In this document: piece after piece, positions 63,601-64,000 of the stretch | Numbering within the stretch: the first letter of the stretch is position 1 | Layout of the letters: the number at the start of each line of letters is the position of its first letter | From: Parus major | Lineage: Eukaryota > Chordata > Aves > Passeriformes > Paridae | DNA length: 64,000 nucleotides | Direction of reading: 5' to 3' | NCBI RefSeq assembly: GCF_001522545.3 | Contig: NC_031774.1 | Coordinates: 47,237,507 to 47,301,506, forward strand | The notes under the pieces: model-generated | What the model saw: only the letters and a program-made list of their open reading frames with translations | Databases searched by the model: none | What the model was told of the DNA's origin: nothing | Translations under genes and position numbers: made by a program

Positions 63601-64000
63601 ATTTGTTTATGAACCAGGTGAAATTACATATAAAATTACATCAACCATGAAGACCTTATTTTCACCAGAAAAGTCAAATTTCCAGCAGGATAACAGGAAA
63701 ACATGGTGATGGCATTAAAATCCACCAGAGAAAAAATGTCATCACTTCTGCTTCCCCACACCATGCCAAAGACTTCTTGTGTGTCCCCCTGAGAGAGAGG
63801 CACCTCAGCACCTCCAACAGCAAAATGGAGCAACAGTAGTTTCCCACTTCAGGATCACTCTGAAAATTCACAGCTAAGCTCTTTGACAGTTTGCCAGAAT
63901 CCCCAAAAAAGGAAATAAACACAGTTATGCTCAGGTTCTACACTAGTAACACCTTTGAGCCAAGAGGGATGCCAGCTGCAGATGTTCTCCTTGTGCTCAG
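60603..64000. other. Non-coding stretch to window end
   Basis: No gene or mobile element is recognised. The 108-base exon-like segment at 60648-60755 and the 20-base one at 62817-62836 are discussed in findings. A 116-codon plus frame at 61117-61467 and two overlapping minus frames at 63636-63922 show no known domain. Confidence 0.5.

Overview
The window looks like AT-rich, gene-poor vertebrate nuclear DNA, most probably from a bird. The evidence is the repeats. Several fragments are CR1-type LINEs with the avian 3' end: a run close to 'ttggactagatgatctccag' followed by 8-bp terminal repeats such as 'attctgtg'. At 49745 there is the 5' edge of a solo-LTR-like element that I recognise as the common avian ERVL-type LTR. 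Overall repeat density is low, and there are a few very worn MIR/CORE-SINE-like relics of the kind shared across amniotes. There are no bacterial features (no operons, ribosome binding sites or long ORFs).

No protein-coding gene, tRNA, rRNA or other known RNA gene can be supported. Open frames are nearly all under 150 codons, overlap on both strands and show no recognisable domain. The longest (51016-51660, 214 codons, plus strand) matches no family I know and is treated as an oddity. The segment is therefore intergenic, or inside a very long intron. Without a search I cannot say which gene it lies in or near.

Layout: 1-73 CR1 3' end cut by the window edge; 1796-2110 CR1, minus; 6575-6800 ancient CR1/L3-like, plus; 14270-14350 doubtful CR1-like; 16908-16975 possible CR1 reverse-transcriptase relic, minus; 17362-17425 and 17470-17796 two CR1 fragments in opposite orientation; 25893-25920 strong G-quadruplex tract; 33041-33102 short CR1 3' end; 33920-34060 and 39572-39715 two copies of an unidentified dispersed repeat; 34655-34730 MIR-like, minus; 38486-38534 nested inverted repeats; 39848-40178 the best preserved CR1, minus; 46868-46985 and 57718-57810 two copies of a second unidentified dispersed repeat; 49745-49850 LTR fragment; 51016-51660 unexplained long ORF; 54768-54855 MIR-like, plus; 60486-60602 MIR-like, minus. 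The rest is unique AT-rich sequence with poly(A)/poly(T) runs and some patches that look like conserved non-coding elements.

The most useful leads are two pairs of diverged dispersed repeats I cannot name, the G-quadruplex tract, the nested hairpin cluster, several exon-like segments bounded by good splice consensus, and a few motif-dense non-coding patches. None amounts to a demonstrated new system.
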